The notes beneath the pieces are model-generated. The model did no database searches, was not told the DNA's origin, and worked only from the letters and a program-made list of their open reading frames with translations. From the NCBI GenBank assembly GCA_017432405.1, contig JAFRJF010000056.1, positions 1 to 54,328 of the forward strand: a stretch of DNA of 54,328 nucleotides, in the 5' to 3' direction. Both the position numbers and the translations under genes were made by a program. Numbering within the stretch: position 1 is the first letter of the stretch; each line of letters opens with the position of its first letter. Of the stretch, positions 8,490 through 16,242 are shown piece by piece. The DNA comes from Clostridia bacterium. GTDB taxonomy: Bacteria; Bacillota_A; Clostridia; Christensenellales; Aristaeellaceae.

Positions 8490-9668
8490 TTGGATATCTT
8501 CAAAAAATGCCATGGCTATTCGCTGGCCAACGAGCTGAGGGAAAAGGGCATCTATCCCTACTTTCACGCGCTGGAAACCCGCCAGGACACCGAGGTCATC
8601 ATGGAGGGCAAGCGCCGCATCATGCTGGGCAGCAACAACTACCTGGGCCTGACTACCTGCCCCGAGGTGCGGCAGGCGGGCCTTGAGGCGCTGGAGCGTT
8701 ACGGCACCGGCTGCAGCGGTTCCCGCTTTTTAAACGGCACGCTGAAGCTGCACCTGGAGCTGGAGGACGAGCTGGCAAAATTCCTGCATAAAGAGGCCTG
8801 CTGCACCTTCTCCACGGGCTTTCAGTCGAACCTGGGCATCATCAGCGCCATCGTGGGCCACGGCGACTATGTGATCTGCGACAAGGAGAACCACGCCTCC
8901 ATCTACGACGGCTGCAAGCTGAGCTATGGCCGGATGCTGACCTACGGCCACAGCAACATGGAGGAGCTGGAGATCCAGCTGAAGAAGGTGCCCGAGAGCG
9001 CGGGCTGCCTGATCGTCACCGACGGCGTGTTCAGCATGGGCGGCGACATCTGCAAGCTGCCCGAGATCGTGAAACTGGCGAAGCGCTACGGCGCGCGGGT
9101 CATGGTGGACGACGCCCACGGCCTGGGCGTAATCGGCGAGGGCGGAAGGGGCACGGCCAGTCACTTCGGCCTGGAGGACGAGGTGGACCTGATCATGGGC
9201 ACCTTCTCGAAGTCGCTGGCGTCGCTGGGCGGCTATCTGGTGGCCGACGCCACGGTGGTGGATTTCGTGCGCCACAACTCCCGCCCGTTCATATTCTCAG
9301 CGTCCATCACCCCGGCCAGCGCGGCCATCGCCCTGGCATCTCTCAGGCACATCGAGGCCCATCCCGAGCTGGTGAAGCGGCTTGCCGACCTGTCCGCCTA
9401 CATGCGCAAGGGCCTGAAGGCGCGGGGCATACCGATCATCGAGGCCGAGACGCCCATCATCCCCATCTACACCTACACCGCCGAGGCAACGCTGTTGCGG
9501 GCCCGCCAGCTGTACGAGGCGGGCGTGTACGTCAATCCCGTGCTGCCCCCGGCCACGCCGCCGGAGCTGTGCCTGCTGCGAACCAGCTATATGGCCAGCC
9601 TGAACGAGAAGCTGCTGGACGAGGCGCTGGACATCTTCGGCAGGGTGTTCGCGATGCCGGCGGAGTGA
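8490..9668 (+). CDS. Alpha-oxoamine synthase, serine palmitoyltransferase-like
   Basis: A 392-residue PLP enzyme of the AOS family (KBL, BioF, HemA, SPT). PLP lysine is K241 in GTFSKSLAS and the ring-stacking histidine is H135 in ENHAS. The segments YGTGCSGSRFLNGTL, FSASITPAS, ETPIIPIY and VYVNPVLPPA follow bacterial serine palmitoyltransferases of the Bacteroides type more closely than BioF or glycine C-acetyltransferase, as I recall those sequences. It would condense an amino acid (probably serine or glycine) with an acyl-CoA. Start is TTG with GAGGGGGA eight bases upstream; there is no better ATG. It stands alone, with no ceramide or biotin genes nearby, so the substrate is uncertain. Confidence 0.8.
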   Translation: MDIFKKCHGYSLANELREKGIYPYFHALETRQDTEVIMEGKRRIMLGSNNYLGLTTCPEVRQAGLEALERYGTGCSGSRFLNGTLKLHLELEDELAKFLHKEACCTFSTGFQSNLGIISAIVGHGDYVICDKENHASIYDGCKLSYGRMLTYGHSNMEELEIQLKKVPESAGCLIVTDGVFSMGGDICKLPEIVKLAKRYGARVMVDDAHGLGVIGEGGRGTASHFGLEDEVDLIMGTFSKSLASLGGYLVADATVVDFVRHNSRPFIFSASITPASAAIALASLRHIEAHPELVKRLADLSAYMRKGLKARGIPIIEAETPIIPIYTYTAEATLLRARQLYEAGVYVNPVLPPATPPELCLLRTSYMASLNEKLLDEALDIFGRVFAMPAE

Positions 9669-9688
9669 TGATTGTTGGACAGGCGGGC

Positions 9689-10006
9689 AAATTCTGATTT
9701 GTCGGGGAGACATCAAGGCAATAGGCAATAGGGAATAGGCAATAGGAATGGCGGCTGCCGCGTACATATGGATATCGTGCGTGTCATCCTAAAGGAATTG
9801 CTACGCGGCATGTAGTTAATCCTTCAGAGCGGCGTCTGCGCTGCCGTTACAGGCTTTTGGAGGATTCCGAGCTTCGATTTCTTCGCGGGAATGTTTCCTT
9901 TGTCTTGGATGCAACGTCCCGTGCGCGGCTTTTCCTATTGCCTATTCCCTATTGCCTTTAAACCGTCCCTTTGCTATACCTCAAGCATCTCGATAAATCA
10001 GAAGTT
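9689..10006. repeat. Nested inverted-repeat element in the 9669-10034 gap
   Basis: Outer pair: aaattctgatttgtcg at 9689-9704 and cgataaatcagaagtt at 9991-10006 are inverted copies with two mismatches. Inner pair: ggcaatagggaataggcaat at about 9724-9743, with its inverse at about 9935-9957; the left arm is preceded by an extra aaggcaata unit. A GGGACGGTTT core (inverted) sits at 9961-9969. No coding potential is visible between the arms. The outer motif recurs as tight palindromes at 29928-29971 and 45214-45252. Confidence 0.75.
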
Positions 10007-10034
10007 GTATACCACAATATAGGAGCGATAACCC

Positions 10035-10397
10035 ATGCTCACCCTGCAAATCCTGCCCCAACCCCTGACCGTGTGCAAGGTTTCGGACCTTTCCGGCTTT
10101 GCCATGGCGGGGCTGTACTTCATCGGTCAAACGGACAGCGAGCTGTCCCTGGTTTGCGAGACGGACAAAACGCCCATAAACACCACCGCACGAGAGGACG
10201 GTTGGCGGGCGCTGCGCATCGTCGGTCAGCTGGATTTTTCGCTGACGGGCATACTGTCGGGGATCGCCGCGGTACTCGCCGACGCGCGGGTCGGCATATT
10301 CGCCGTGTCCACCTACGACACCGATTATATCCTGGTGAAGCAGGAAAACCGCGACCGGGCGGTCGAGGCGTTGAAAGCGGCGGGATATGGATTTTAA
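10035..10397 (+). CDS. ACT-domain protein (CASTOR/ACT_7 type)
   Basis: A 120-residue stand-alone ACT-fold protein. The C-terminal half, with LDFSLTGILSGIAAVLADARVGIFAVSTYDTDYILVK split over the ACT beta-alpha-beta core, matches the ACT_7 family found alone in many bacteria and related to the arginine sensor CASTOR. The role is probably binding a small ligand, often an amino acid, to control a partner protein; the ligand is unknown. AGGAG lies nine bases before the ATG. It converges on the XRE-desulfoferrodoxin gene, sharing four bases, and the two stop codons overlap within TTAA. Confidence 0.8.
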   Translation: MLTLQILPQPLTVCKVSDLSGFAMAGLYFIGQTDSELSLVCETDKTPINTTAREDGWRALRIVGQLDFSLTGILSGIAAVLADARVGIFAVSTYDTDYILVKQENRDRAVEALKAAGYGF

Positions 10398-10981
10398 CGC
10401 AGGGTAACTCTGAACAAGCCGTGTCGATTGCAGTAGTAATACAGCCATTTCGTCCGACGCACCTTGAATCGGGCTTCGGCACTTCCCTCGGGATAGAGCT
10501 TCACGATTTCGCAGCCGTTGTCCCTTGCCGCCATTATGAACGATATATAATGCGCTTTGCCCATCTCATGGGGAATCGTCACATAGTATTCGTCCTCCAC
10601 CCGCTCGATGTTCAGCCTGTGGGCGTCGTCCTCCGGCTCGGCCTCCAGGGGCGGAAGCACGATGCCGCAGCAGCTGACGACGGCCTCCCCGATGCCCTGG
10701 ATCACGTTTCCGCAGATCGGGCACGCAAACAGCTTCATGCGCAGCATGTTGAACGCCCGGTTCCGGTTGGTCACGTCCTCGCCGGAAAACAGCTCGATGA
10801 TCGATACCCCCAGGGCTCCGGCAAGCGGTTCGACCAGGGAAATGTCCGGGTACCCCCGCCCGGTTTCCCACCGGGAGATCGCCTTGTCGCTGACCGCCAG
10901 CTTCCCGGCCAGCTGCTGCTGGGTCATCCCCCTGTTTTCCCGAAGGCGCTTGATCATCGCGCCGGTCACATATTGATTCAT
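10394..10981 (-). CDS. XRE-family regulator fused to a complete desulfoferrodoxin (superoxide reductase)
   Basis: A 195-residue fusion. Residues 8-65 are an XRE helix-turn-helix (MTQQQLAGKLAVSDKAISRWE). Residues 84-112 match the desulforedoxin-type rubredoxin-like centre, with C87, C90, C104 and C105 (CPICGN ... CCG). Residues 118-195 match the superoxide-reductase catalytic domain: H121, H138 and H144 (HEMGKAHYI) and the C184xxH187 pair (YCNRHGL) correspond to the Fe(His)4Cys site. Start chosen at the ATG with AGGAGGG upstream. The likely job is redox- or superoxide-responsive transcriptional control, possibly with residual reductase activity. HTH-Dfx fusions are known from superoxide-reductase surveys; the target genes here are unknown. 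A palindrome overlaps its own promoter. Confidence 0.88.
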   Translation of the reverse strand: MNQYVTGAMIKRLRENRGMTQQQLAGKLAVSDKAISRWETGRGYPDISLVEPLAGALGVSIIELFSGEDVTNRNRAFNMLRMKLFACPICGNVIQGIGEAVVSCCGIVLPPLEAEPEDDAHRLNIERVEDEYYVTIPHEMGKAHYISFIMAARDNGCEIVKLYPEGSAEARFKVRRTKWLYYYCNRHGLFRVTLR

Positions 10982-10987
10982 GAAAAT

Positions 10988-11031
10988 CCCTCCTGTGCCA
11001 TCATGATAGCCCAGGAGGGAAGTCAATGCAA
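10988..11031 (-). promoter_or_regulatory. Promoter and palindromic operator candidate of the XRE-desulfoferrodoxin gene
   Basis: Minus-strand TTGCAT (11031-11026) and TATCAT (11008-11003) are 17 bases apart. A perfect 8-bp inverted repeat, CCCTCCTG at 10988-10995 and CAGGAGGG at 11012-11019, brackets the -10 box. One arm contains the Shine-Dalgarno sequence. Autoregulation is inferred. Confidence 0.5.
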
Positions 11032-11076
11032 CCTATGATTCGTAGACAGGAGGCAAAGGGGGCGTTTTGCCCGCCG

Positions 11077-11547
11077 TCACGTCACATCAAAGCAAAGCAC
11101 CGTCTCCTCGTCGCTGAGCCGGCGGACGGTTGGGGCATATCGCGCCGTGACCTTGGTCCAGAGGGACTTGGCCGCGGCGTTTTTTTCGTTGAACTTGATT
11201 TCCCACCGGCCTGGGCAGCAGGCGAAGATGGCTTCCACCGCCCCGGTGGCCAGATGCCTGCGCCGGTACATCGGAAAGACGGTGAATTCCGCCATCACAT
11301 GATCGACCGTGCCGCCAAAATAGGAACAGGGGTTCAGCATCGCGAAGCCCGCCAGCGCGTCGCCGTCGTAGATCAGCAGCGCCGTCCGGGCGGGATCGGT
11401 GAAGTATTCGTCGAAATGGCCGTAGTGAAGGTTGCCCCTTTCGTCCAGCGGATCGTCGTAATAGTTCGTCATCTCGTAGAGGTACTTCTGGTTCAGGTTG
11501 AACAGAAGCTGTCGCTGGTCGGGCGCGACGCGCTGAAGCCGGATCAT
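11077..11547 (-). CDS. GNAT-family N-acetyltransferase
   Basis: A 156-residue acetyl-CoA-dependent acyltransferase of the GNAT fold. The acetyl-CoA loop (motif A) is around FTVFPMYRRRHLATGAVEAIF, and the final strand region is around KSLWTKV. The N-terminal half (YYDDPLDERGNLHYG) resembles the COG5628 group of predicted acetyltransferases. The substrate cannot be told. GAGG lies seven to ten bases before the ATG. It sits between the XRE-desulfoferrodoxin gene and argS on the same strand, with a terminator (11566-11596) separating it from argS. Confidence 0.8.
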   Translation of the reverse strand: MIRLQRVAPDQRQLLFNLNQKYLYEMTNYYDDPLDERGNLHYGHFDEYFTDPARTALLIYDGDALAGFAMLNPCSYFGGTVDHVMAEFTVFPMYRRRHLATGAVEAIFACCPGRWEIKFNEKNAAAKSLWTKVTARYAPTVRRLSDEETVLCFDVT

Positions 11548-11565
11548 ATATAAACCTCCCCAAGC

Positions 11566-11596
11566 TCAAAAACAGCCTTCCCGATGGGAAGGCTGT
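11566..11596 (-). terminator. Rho-independent terminator of argS
   Basis: Minus strand: the 11-bp stem acagccttccc/gggaaggctgt with a 3-base loop, then TTTTTGA. It lies 9 bases after the argS stop. Confidence 0.9.
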
Positions 11597-11604
11597 AGAT
11601 ATCC

Positions 11605-13317
11605 TTACATCCGCTCCGGCGCTTCCACGCCGATCAGGTACAGGGCCTGCTTCAGCACCTGCCTCACGGCGTCGGTGAGCAGCAGCCGCGCGGCGCGGGT
11701 ACCGGGCTCGTCCACCATCACCTTGTTCTCATAGTAGAACTTGTTGAAGGCCTGGGCCAGGTCCACCGAGAAGCGGGTGACCATGCTGGGCTCGCTGCGG
11801 TTCACGGCGCTCTTCAGGATGTCCGGGAACTGCTCGATCAGGCGCACCACGTCCTGGCTGAAGGGGTCGGACAGGGCGGCGAAGTCGGGGACCGACCGGT
11901 CCACGCCCTCGGCCTTGCGCAGCACCGAGCAGGCCCGGGCGTGGGTGTACTGCACGTAGGGGCCGGTCTCGCCGTCGAAGTTCAGCGCCCGCTCCCAGGT
12001 GAAGTCGATGTCCTTGATGCGGTTGTTGTACAGGTCGAAGAACACCACCGCGCCGAGGCCCACCTGGCGGGCGACCTCGTCCTTGTCTTCCAGGTCGGGG
12101 CTCTTTTCCTCGATGATGGCCCGGGCCTTGGCGATGGCCTCGTGCAGCAGGTCGTCCAGGTACACCACGCGGCCCTCCCGGGTGGAAAGGCTCTCGCCGC
12201 CGAAGGACACCATGCCGAAGTTCACATGCTCGCACTGCTTGTACCAGTCGTAACCCATCAGCTCCAGCACCTTGAACAGCTGCCTGAAGTGCAGGTTCTG
12301 CTGGTAGGCCACCACGTACAGGCTCTTGTCAAAGTTATAGGTGTCCTTGCGGTATTTGGCCGCCGCCAGGTCGCGGGTGATGTACAGCGTCGCGCCGTCC
12401 GAGCGCAGGATCAGCGCCGGGGGCATGCCCCACTCCTGAAGGTCCACGATCTGGGCGCCCTTGTCCTCGACCAGCAGGCCCTTGGCCTTCAGCTCGTCGA
12501 TGATGGGCTGCATCTTGTCGTTGTAGAAGCTCTCCCCGGCGTAGCTGTCGAACTTCACGCCCAGCAGGTCGTACACCCGCTCGGCGTCCTTCAGCGTGAC
12601 CGACTTGAACCAGTTGAAGATCTCCAGCGCCTCCGGGTCGCCGTCCTCGATCTTCTTGAACCAGGCGCGGCCCTCGTCGTCCAGCGCGGGGTTTTCCTTG
12701 GCCTCGGCGTTGAAGCGCACGTACAGCTTCACCATTTCGTCCACGCCGCCGGCGGCCACGGTGTCATGGTCGCCCCAGCGCTTGTAGGCGGCGATCATCT
12801 TGCCGAACTGGGTGCCCCAGTCGCCCAGGTGGTTCACGCCCACGGCCCTCCAGCCGAAGAACCTGTGCAGCCGGACCAGGGAATTGCCGATCATCGTGGT
12901 GGACAGGTGGCCGATGTGGAAGCGCTTGGCGATGTTGATGCTGGAATAGTCCAGCACCACGGTCTTGCCCGCGCCGCTGTCGTCCGCGCCGTAGCGCTCG
13001 CCCTGGCTAAGCGCCAGGCCCAGCACCTTTTCGGCGTAGGTGGCCTTGTCGATGAAGAAGTTCAGGTAGCCCTTCACCGATTCCACCTTGCCGATGAAGT
13101 CGGCGTGGATGCTGCCGGCCAGCGCGTCGGCGATCATCATCGGGCTCTTGCGCAGCGACTTGGACAGCTTGAAGCAGGGGAAGGCGTAGTCGCCCATGGC
13201 GGTATCCGGCGGCACCTCCAGGGCGGCGGCGACGGTTTCAGGGGTAATGTCCACCTCGCCGAAGGCGGCCTTCAGCGCGGTCATTATCTCGTTTGCAACG
13301 GCGGTCTTGAAATCCAT
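11605..13317 (-). CDS. argS: Arginine--tRNA ligase
   Basis: A 570-residue class Ia synthetase charging tRNA-Arg. It has an N-terminal Arg-specific tRNA-binding domain (1-90), HIGH at 134-137 (RFHIGHLSTT), a catalytic core with GVNHLGDWGTQFG, the variant second signature GGESLSTREG in place of a canonical KMSK (common in ArgS), and a DALR anticodon-binding domain at the C-terminus. A GATGAGGTG ribosome-binding site precedes the ATG. Its promoter is at 13357-13385 and its terminator at 11566-11596, so it appears monocistronic. There is no T-box. Confidence 0.97.
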   Translation of the reverse strand: MDFKTAVANEIMTALKAAFGEVDITPETVAAALEVPPDTAMGDYAFPCFKLSKSLRKSPMMIADALAGSIHADFIGKVESVKGYLNFFIDKATYAEKVLGLALSQGERYGADDSGAGKTVVLDYSSINIAKRFHIGHLSTTMIGNSLVRLHRFFGWRAVGVNHLGDWGTQFGKMIAAYKRWGDHDTVAAGGVDEMVKLYVRFNAEAKENPALDDEGRAWFKKIEDGDPEALEIFNWFKSVTLKDAERVYDLLGVKFDSYAGESFYNDKMQPIIDELKAKGLLVEDKGAQIVDLQEWGMPPALILRSDGATLYITRDLAAAKYRKDTYNFDKSLYVVAYQQNLHFRQLFKVLELMGYDWYKQCEHVNFGMVSFGGESLSTREGRVVYLDDLLHEAIAKARAIIEEKSPDLEDKDEVARQVGLGAVVFFDLYNNRIKDIDFTWERALNFDGETGPYVQYTHARACSVLRKAEGVDRSVPDFAALSDPFSQDVVRLIEQFPDILKSAVNRSEPSMVTRFSVDLAQAFNKFYYENKVMVDEPGTRAARLLLTDAVRQVLKQALYLIGVEAPERM

Positions 13318-13356
13318 AGATCACACCTCATCGTCAGTATCGGTTATAATGGCATT

Positions 13357-13395
13357 ATTATACACAAAAAAAGCCCCCGCTGCAATAAACCGGGG
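13357..13395 (-). promoter_or_regulatory. argS promoter, overlapping a weak terminator-like hairpin
   Basis: Minus-strand TTGCAG (13385-13380), 17-base spacer, TATAAT (13362-13357). The same stretch contains a CCCCG/CGGGG hairpin (13395-13391, 13379-13375) followed by seven T. This could stop read-through from the minus-strand selenium operon ending at 14120. The stem is only five pairs, so this second role is uncertain. Confidence 0.5.
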
Positions 13396-13417
13396 TTAAG
13401 ATATGTGGGAAGAACCT

Positions 13418-13447
13418 TTGACCGCGCGGGCATGGATGGTTTATAAT
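13418..13447 (+). promoter_or_regulatory. Promoter of yqeC
   Basis: TTGACC (13418-13423), 18-base spacer, TATAAT (13442-13447); the ATG follows 30 bases later with GGAAAGGAGG before it. Confidence 0.65.
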
Positions 13448-13476
13448 GACAGCGAGCGGGGAAAGGAGGACGCCAT

Positions 13477-14160
13477 ATGTACAGGCCCTTTGAAGCGTTT
13501 CACATCACCGGCAGGTTCGCCTCCGTCATCGGCAGCGGGGGAAAGACCACTTTTCTGCGCTGGCTGTCCGAGCGTCTGACCGGGACCGTGATCCTGACGA
13601 CCTCGACCCACATGTTTCCCTTCCCAGACCTGCCCCTGGTGGACGCGGGTGGGGAGACGTCCGCTGAGAACCGGCGGCGCGTCATCCGTGAGTTGCATAC
13701 CGCCCTGAGGGACAGCCGGGTGATTGGCCTGGGCAGCCTGCAGGCCTCCGGCAAGCTGGCCGATCCCTCGGCGATGATCCCCTTTGAGGCGCTGTTGGAC
13801 GCGGCGGATTATGTCGTCGTGGAGGCAGACGGCGCGGCGGGCTGTCCCCTCAAGGCCCATCGGCCCTGGGAGCCGGTCGTGCCGGCCTGCTCCACGATGA
13901 CCGTGGGCGTGGTGGGGGCGTCCGGGCTCGGGAAGCCGGCTGCGCTGGCCTGCCACTGCCCCGAGATTTTCTGCGGCCTGGCGGGAATCGCCCCCGATGA
14001 GCCCGTGCAGCCGGCGCACGTCGCCGCCGTACTGAACCGGGAGACCCTGGCGGATTGCTGGCTCGTCAACCAGGTGGACGCCCTTCAGGATATCGGGGTG
14101 GTCCGGCAGCTCTGCGACCTCATCGACAGGGACGCCTTTCCCTGTTCGCTTGGGCGCTGA
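13477..14160 (+). CDS. yqeC: Selenium cofactor biosynthesis protein YqeC
   Basis: A 227-residue P-loop protein of the YqeC family, a marker of selenium-dependent molybdenum hydroxylases. P-loop GSGGKTT is at 19-25, with the family motif VVVEADGAAGCPLKAHRPWEPVVP in the middle (shown here as two joined segments, VVVEADGAAG and CPLKAHRPWEPVVP) and VVGASGLGKP after it. It is predicted to be an NTP hydrolase or kinase acting in maturation of the labile Se-Mo cofactor; the exact reaction is not established. It has its own promoter and runs toward the minus-strand selenium operon. Its last 41 bases overlap the end of yqeB in antisense. Confidence 0.88.
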   Translation: MYRPFEAFHITGRFASVIGSGGKTTFLRWLSERLTGTVILTTSTHMFPFPDLPLVDAGGETSAENRRRVIRELHTALRDSRVIGLGSLQASGKLADPSAMIPFEALLDAADYVVVEADGAAGCPLKAHRPWEPVVPACSTMTVGVVGASGLGKPAALACHCPEIFCGLAGIAPDEPVQPAHVAAVLNRETLADCWLVNQVDALQDIGVVRQLCDLIDRDAFPCSLGR

Positions 14161-14977
14161 CCAGCTCCAGCACGCTGCCGGCGATGCAGCGGGCCTTGTC
14201 GGAGATGGTGGCGCAGTTCTTCAGCTGGTCCAGCCGCGGGTCCACGTCCGCAAGCTTGAAGCCCTTTGGTACGGGATGGCCGTCCCGCAGGATGCCCCGC
14301 AGCAGCCCGGCGATCCTCGTTTGCACCGGGACTGCGCCCTCCGGGGTGTCGATGAACCCCACGGCCTCGCCCGCCGCCAGGACGCTGCCGATGTCCCAGC
14401 GCATGCGAAACACACCCGCGGCGGGGGCGTGGATCACCCGCTCGGCCCCATAGCCGCCGATGACGCCGGGGACGCCCGTGTTGGTGGCCGCGCTGCCCGA
14501 GGCGATGATGCGCCCCAGGTCGTGCCCCCGCATGGTCTCGATCACGTAGTGCACGTCCCGCCCCGCTTCAAAGCCGGGGCCGAGGGCGACGGTCAGCGGC
14601 GCCATGTCGATGGTCATGCCCAGGTTGCGCTTGGCCAGTATGGCGTCCACCACAACGGCGGGCCGAAGCCGACGGATGCTCTCGCCCGTGGGGTCCACCA
14701 GCAGTGGCACCTGGCCCAGCGCCAGCGTCGCTTCGGTTTTTTCCGCGCTGTCGACGCGCACCGCCGTGACGCCCTCCACCGTCGCAGAGTCCTCATAGAC
14801 TGCTTCGGAAAAGGCCACCCGCCTGCGGATGGCCGAGGGCCGCTCCGCCTCCAGCGCCAGCACCGGGAACCCGGCGCGAAACAGGCGGTGAATGGTCCCC
14901 GTGCTGATGTCCCCCGCCCCTCGGACGATGACGAGGGGGGAGGGGAGGATTGTGTTTTGCATTGAAGAATTTGTCAT
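14120..14977 (-). CDS. yqeB: Selenium-dependent molybdenum hydroxylase system protein YqeB (EF2563 family)
   Basis: A 285-residue protein with an N-terminal VIVRGAGDISTGTIHRL Rossmann-like motif, a central VDAILAKRNLG segment, and GRIIASGSAATNTGVPG in the second half, all typical of the EF2563/YqeB family. This family is found only with selenium-dependent molybdenum hydroxylases and is thought to help make or insert the Se-containing cofactor; its reaction is unknown. The ATG follows the selD stop directly (TAAATG), which implies translational coupling. It is the last gene of the long minus-strand operon and overlaps yqeC tail-to-tail by 41 bases. Confidence 0.9.
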   Translation of the reverse strand: MTNSSMQNTILPSPLVIVRGAGDISTGTIHRLFRAGFPVLALEAERPSAIRRRVAFSEAVYEDSATVEGVTAVRVDSAEKTEATLALGQVPLLVDPTGESIRRLRPAVVVDAILAKRNLGMTIDMAPLTVALGPGFEAGRDVHYVIETMRGHDLGRIIASGSAATNTGVPGVIGGYGAERVIHAPAAGVFRMRWDIGSVLAAGEAVGFIDTPEGAVPVQTRIAGLLRGILRDGHPVPKGFKLADVDPRLDQLKNCATISDKARCIAGSVLELVSAQANRERRPCR

Positions 14978-16006
14978 TTACACTTCCAAAACAATCGCTT
15001 TTTCTTCCCGCTCCGTCACATACCCGATAATCGCCGCACCTTCAATCTCCCCCTTCAGCGCCTCCGCGTCCCTCCCGTCCACGGCGATCAGCAGGCCGCC
15101 GCTGGTCTGGGGGTCGTAGAGTATGTCCTGCATGGCACGGGATACCTCGCCCCGCACCAGGGTCGCGCCCTCGGCGAAATCCCGGTTGCGGTAGGCCCCG
15201 GCGGGCACCAGGCCCATGTCGGCCAGATCGAGGGCCTCGGCGTGGAAGGGCACGCTTTTCACCTGTATGTGCAGCGTGCAGCCGCTGCCCTGGGCCATCT
15301 CGCAGCTGTGGCCCATCAGGCCGAAGCCGGTCACGTCGGTGCAGCCGTGGACCCGGTAGCGCTGCATGGCCCGGCAGGCATCCCGGTTCAGGGTCGACAT
15401 CTGGCGGTAGAGCCGCTCCATCAGCGGCGGCTCGACCATCTCCGCCTTGGCTGCCGTGGTCAGTATGCCCACGCCCAGGGGCTTGGTCAGTATCAGCGCG
15501 TCGCCGGGCCGGGCTGCGTCGTTGCGGCGAATTTGCGCCGGGTGGGCGAAGCCGGTGACCGACAGTCCGTAGAGGGGCTCGCTGCCTCGGATGGTGTGGC
15601 CGCCGGAGATGATCACCCCGGCCTCGAAGGCCTTGTCGTAGCCACCCCGCAGGATCTCCCGTATCCACGCCTCCTCCATGGCCTCCGTCACGCACATCAC
15701 GTTCAGGGCAAGCCGGGGCTCGCCGCCCATGGCGTACACATCGGAGATGGCGTTGGCGGCGGCAATCTGGCCGAACAGGTAGGGGTCGTCCACGATGGGC
15801 GGGAAGAAATCCACGGTCTGGATCAGCGCGGTATTGTCGTTGACCACGTACACGCTGGCGTCGTCGCTCTTGTCGAAGCCGACGATCAGTTTCGGGTCCG
15901 TGCGGGTCCTGAAATCCCCCAGCAGGGATGCCAGCGTGCCGGCGCCCACCTTCGCGCCGCAGCCGGCGCAGCTGGCCAGACGGGTGAGCCTCACGTTCGT
16001 CTCCAT
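14978..16006 (-). CDS. selD: Selenide, water dikinase
   Basis: A 342-residue AIR-synthase/PurM-like enzyme that makes selenophosphate from selenide and ATP. The N-terminal loop SCAGCGAKVG carries the catalytic cysteine and the following lysine as Cys, not selenocysteine; no in-frame UGA is present. The motifs DFFPPIVDDPYLFGQIAAANAISD (read as DFFPPIVDDPY and AAANAISDVYAMGG) and DVTGFGLMGH are intact. It overlaps the DUF3343 gene by one base (TGATG) and abuts yqeB. No selA or selB is in the window, so here selenophosphate probably feeds the Se-Mo cofactor. Confidence 0.96.
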   Translation of the reverse strand: METNVRLTRLASCAGCGAKVGAGTLASLLGDFRTRTDPKLIVGFDKSDDASVYVVNDNTALIQTVDFFPPIVDDPYLFGQIAAANAISDVYAMGGEPRLALNVMCVTEAMEEAWIREILRGGYDKAFEAGVIISGGHTIRGSEPLYGLSVTGFAHPAQIRRNDAARPGDALILTKPLGVGILTTAAKAEMVEPPLMERLYRQMSTLNRDACRAMQRYRVHGCTDVTGFGLMGHSCEMAQGSGCTLHIQVKSVPFHAEALDLADMGLVPAGAYRNRDFAEGATLVRGEVSRAMQDILYDPQTSGGLLIAVDGRDAEALKGEIEGAAIIGYVTEREEKAIVLEV

Positions 16007-16242
16007 CAGATGTCCAACTCCTTCAAATCCAGCGGCGCAATGCCCGTTTCCTCCAGCAAAGCCCGCAATCCCGCCGCGTCCCCCGGCGGGGCGCTCCAGG
16101 CCAGGCCGCAGCCGGCGCTGATCTGGCGGGGCAGGGGAATCAGCCGTCCCCCGACGCCCTTTTCGTCGCAGAAGTCCTCGAACGCCATGGCGTCGTGGGT
16201 GGTGCGGAACGCGACGATCAGCCGCCGCTCCTTCGCCCGCAT
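16006..16242 (-). CDS. DUF3343 putative selenium/sulfur carrier protein
   Basis: A 78-residue protein of the DUF3343 family (putative Se/S carrier). It has the usual layout: a short strand (RLIVAFRTTHDAMAFEDF), then GVGGRLIPLPRQISAGCGLAW with the conserved cysteine in SAGCG, which is the likely selenium- or sulfur-carrying residue. The start ATG overlaps the yedF stop by one base, and its stop overlaps the selD start by one base. Its position between a SirA-like YedF and SelD suggests handing selenium to SelD; that is inference. Confidence 0.85.
   Translation of the reverse strand: MRAKERRLIVAFRTTHDAMAFEDFCDEKGVGGRLIPLPRQISAGCGLAWSAPPGDAAGLRALLEETGIAPLDLKELDI

Noticed and set aside
13370..13476. 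T-box or leader peptide upstream of argS
   Set aside because: No GGTGG-type T-box sequence and no short Arg-rich frame. Only a promoter and a 5-bp hairpin are visible.
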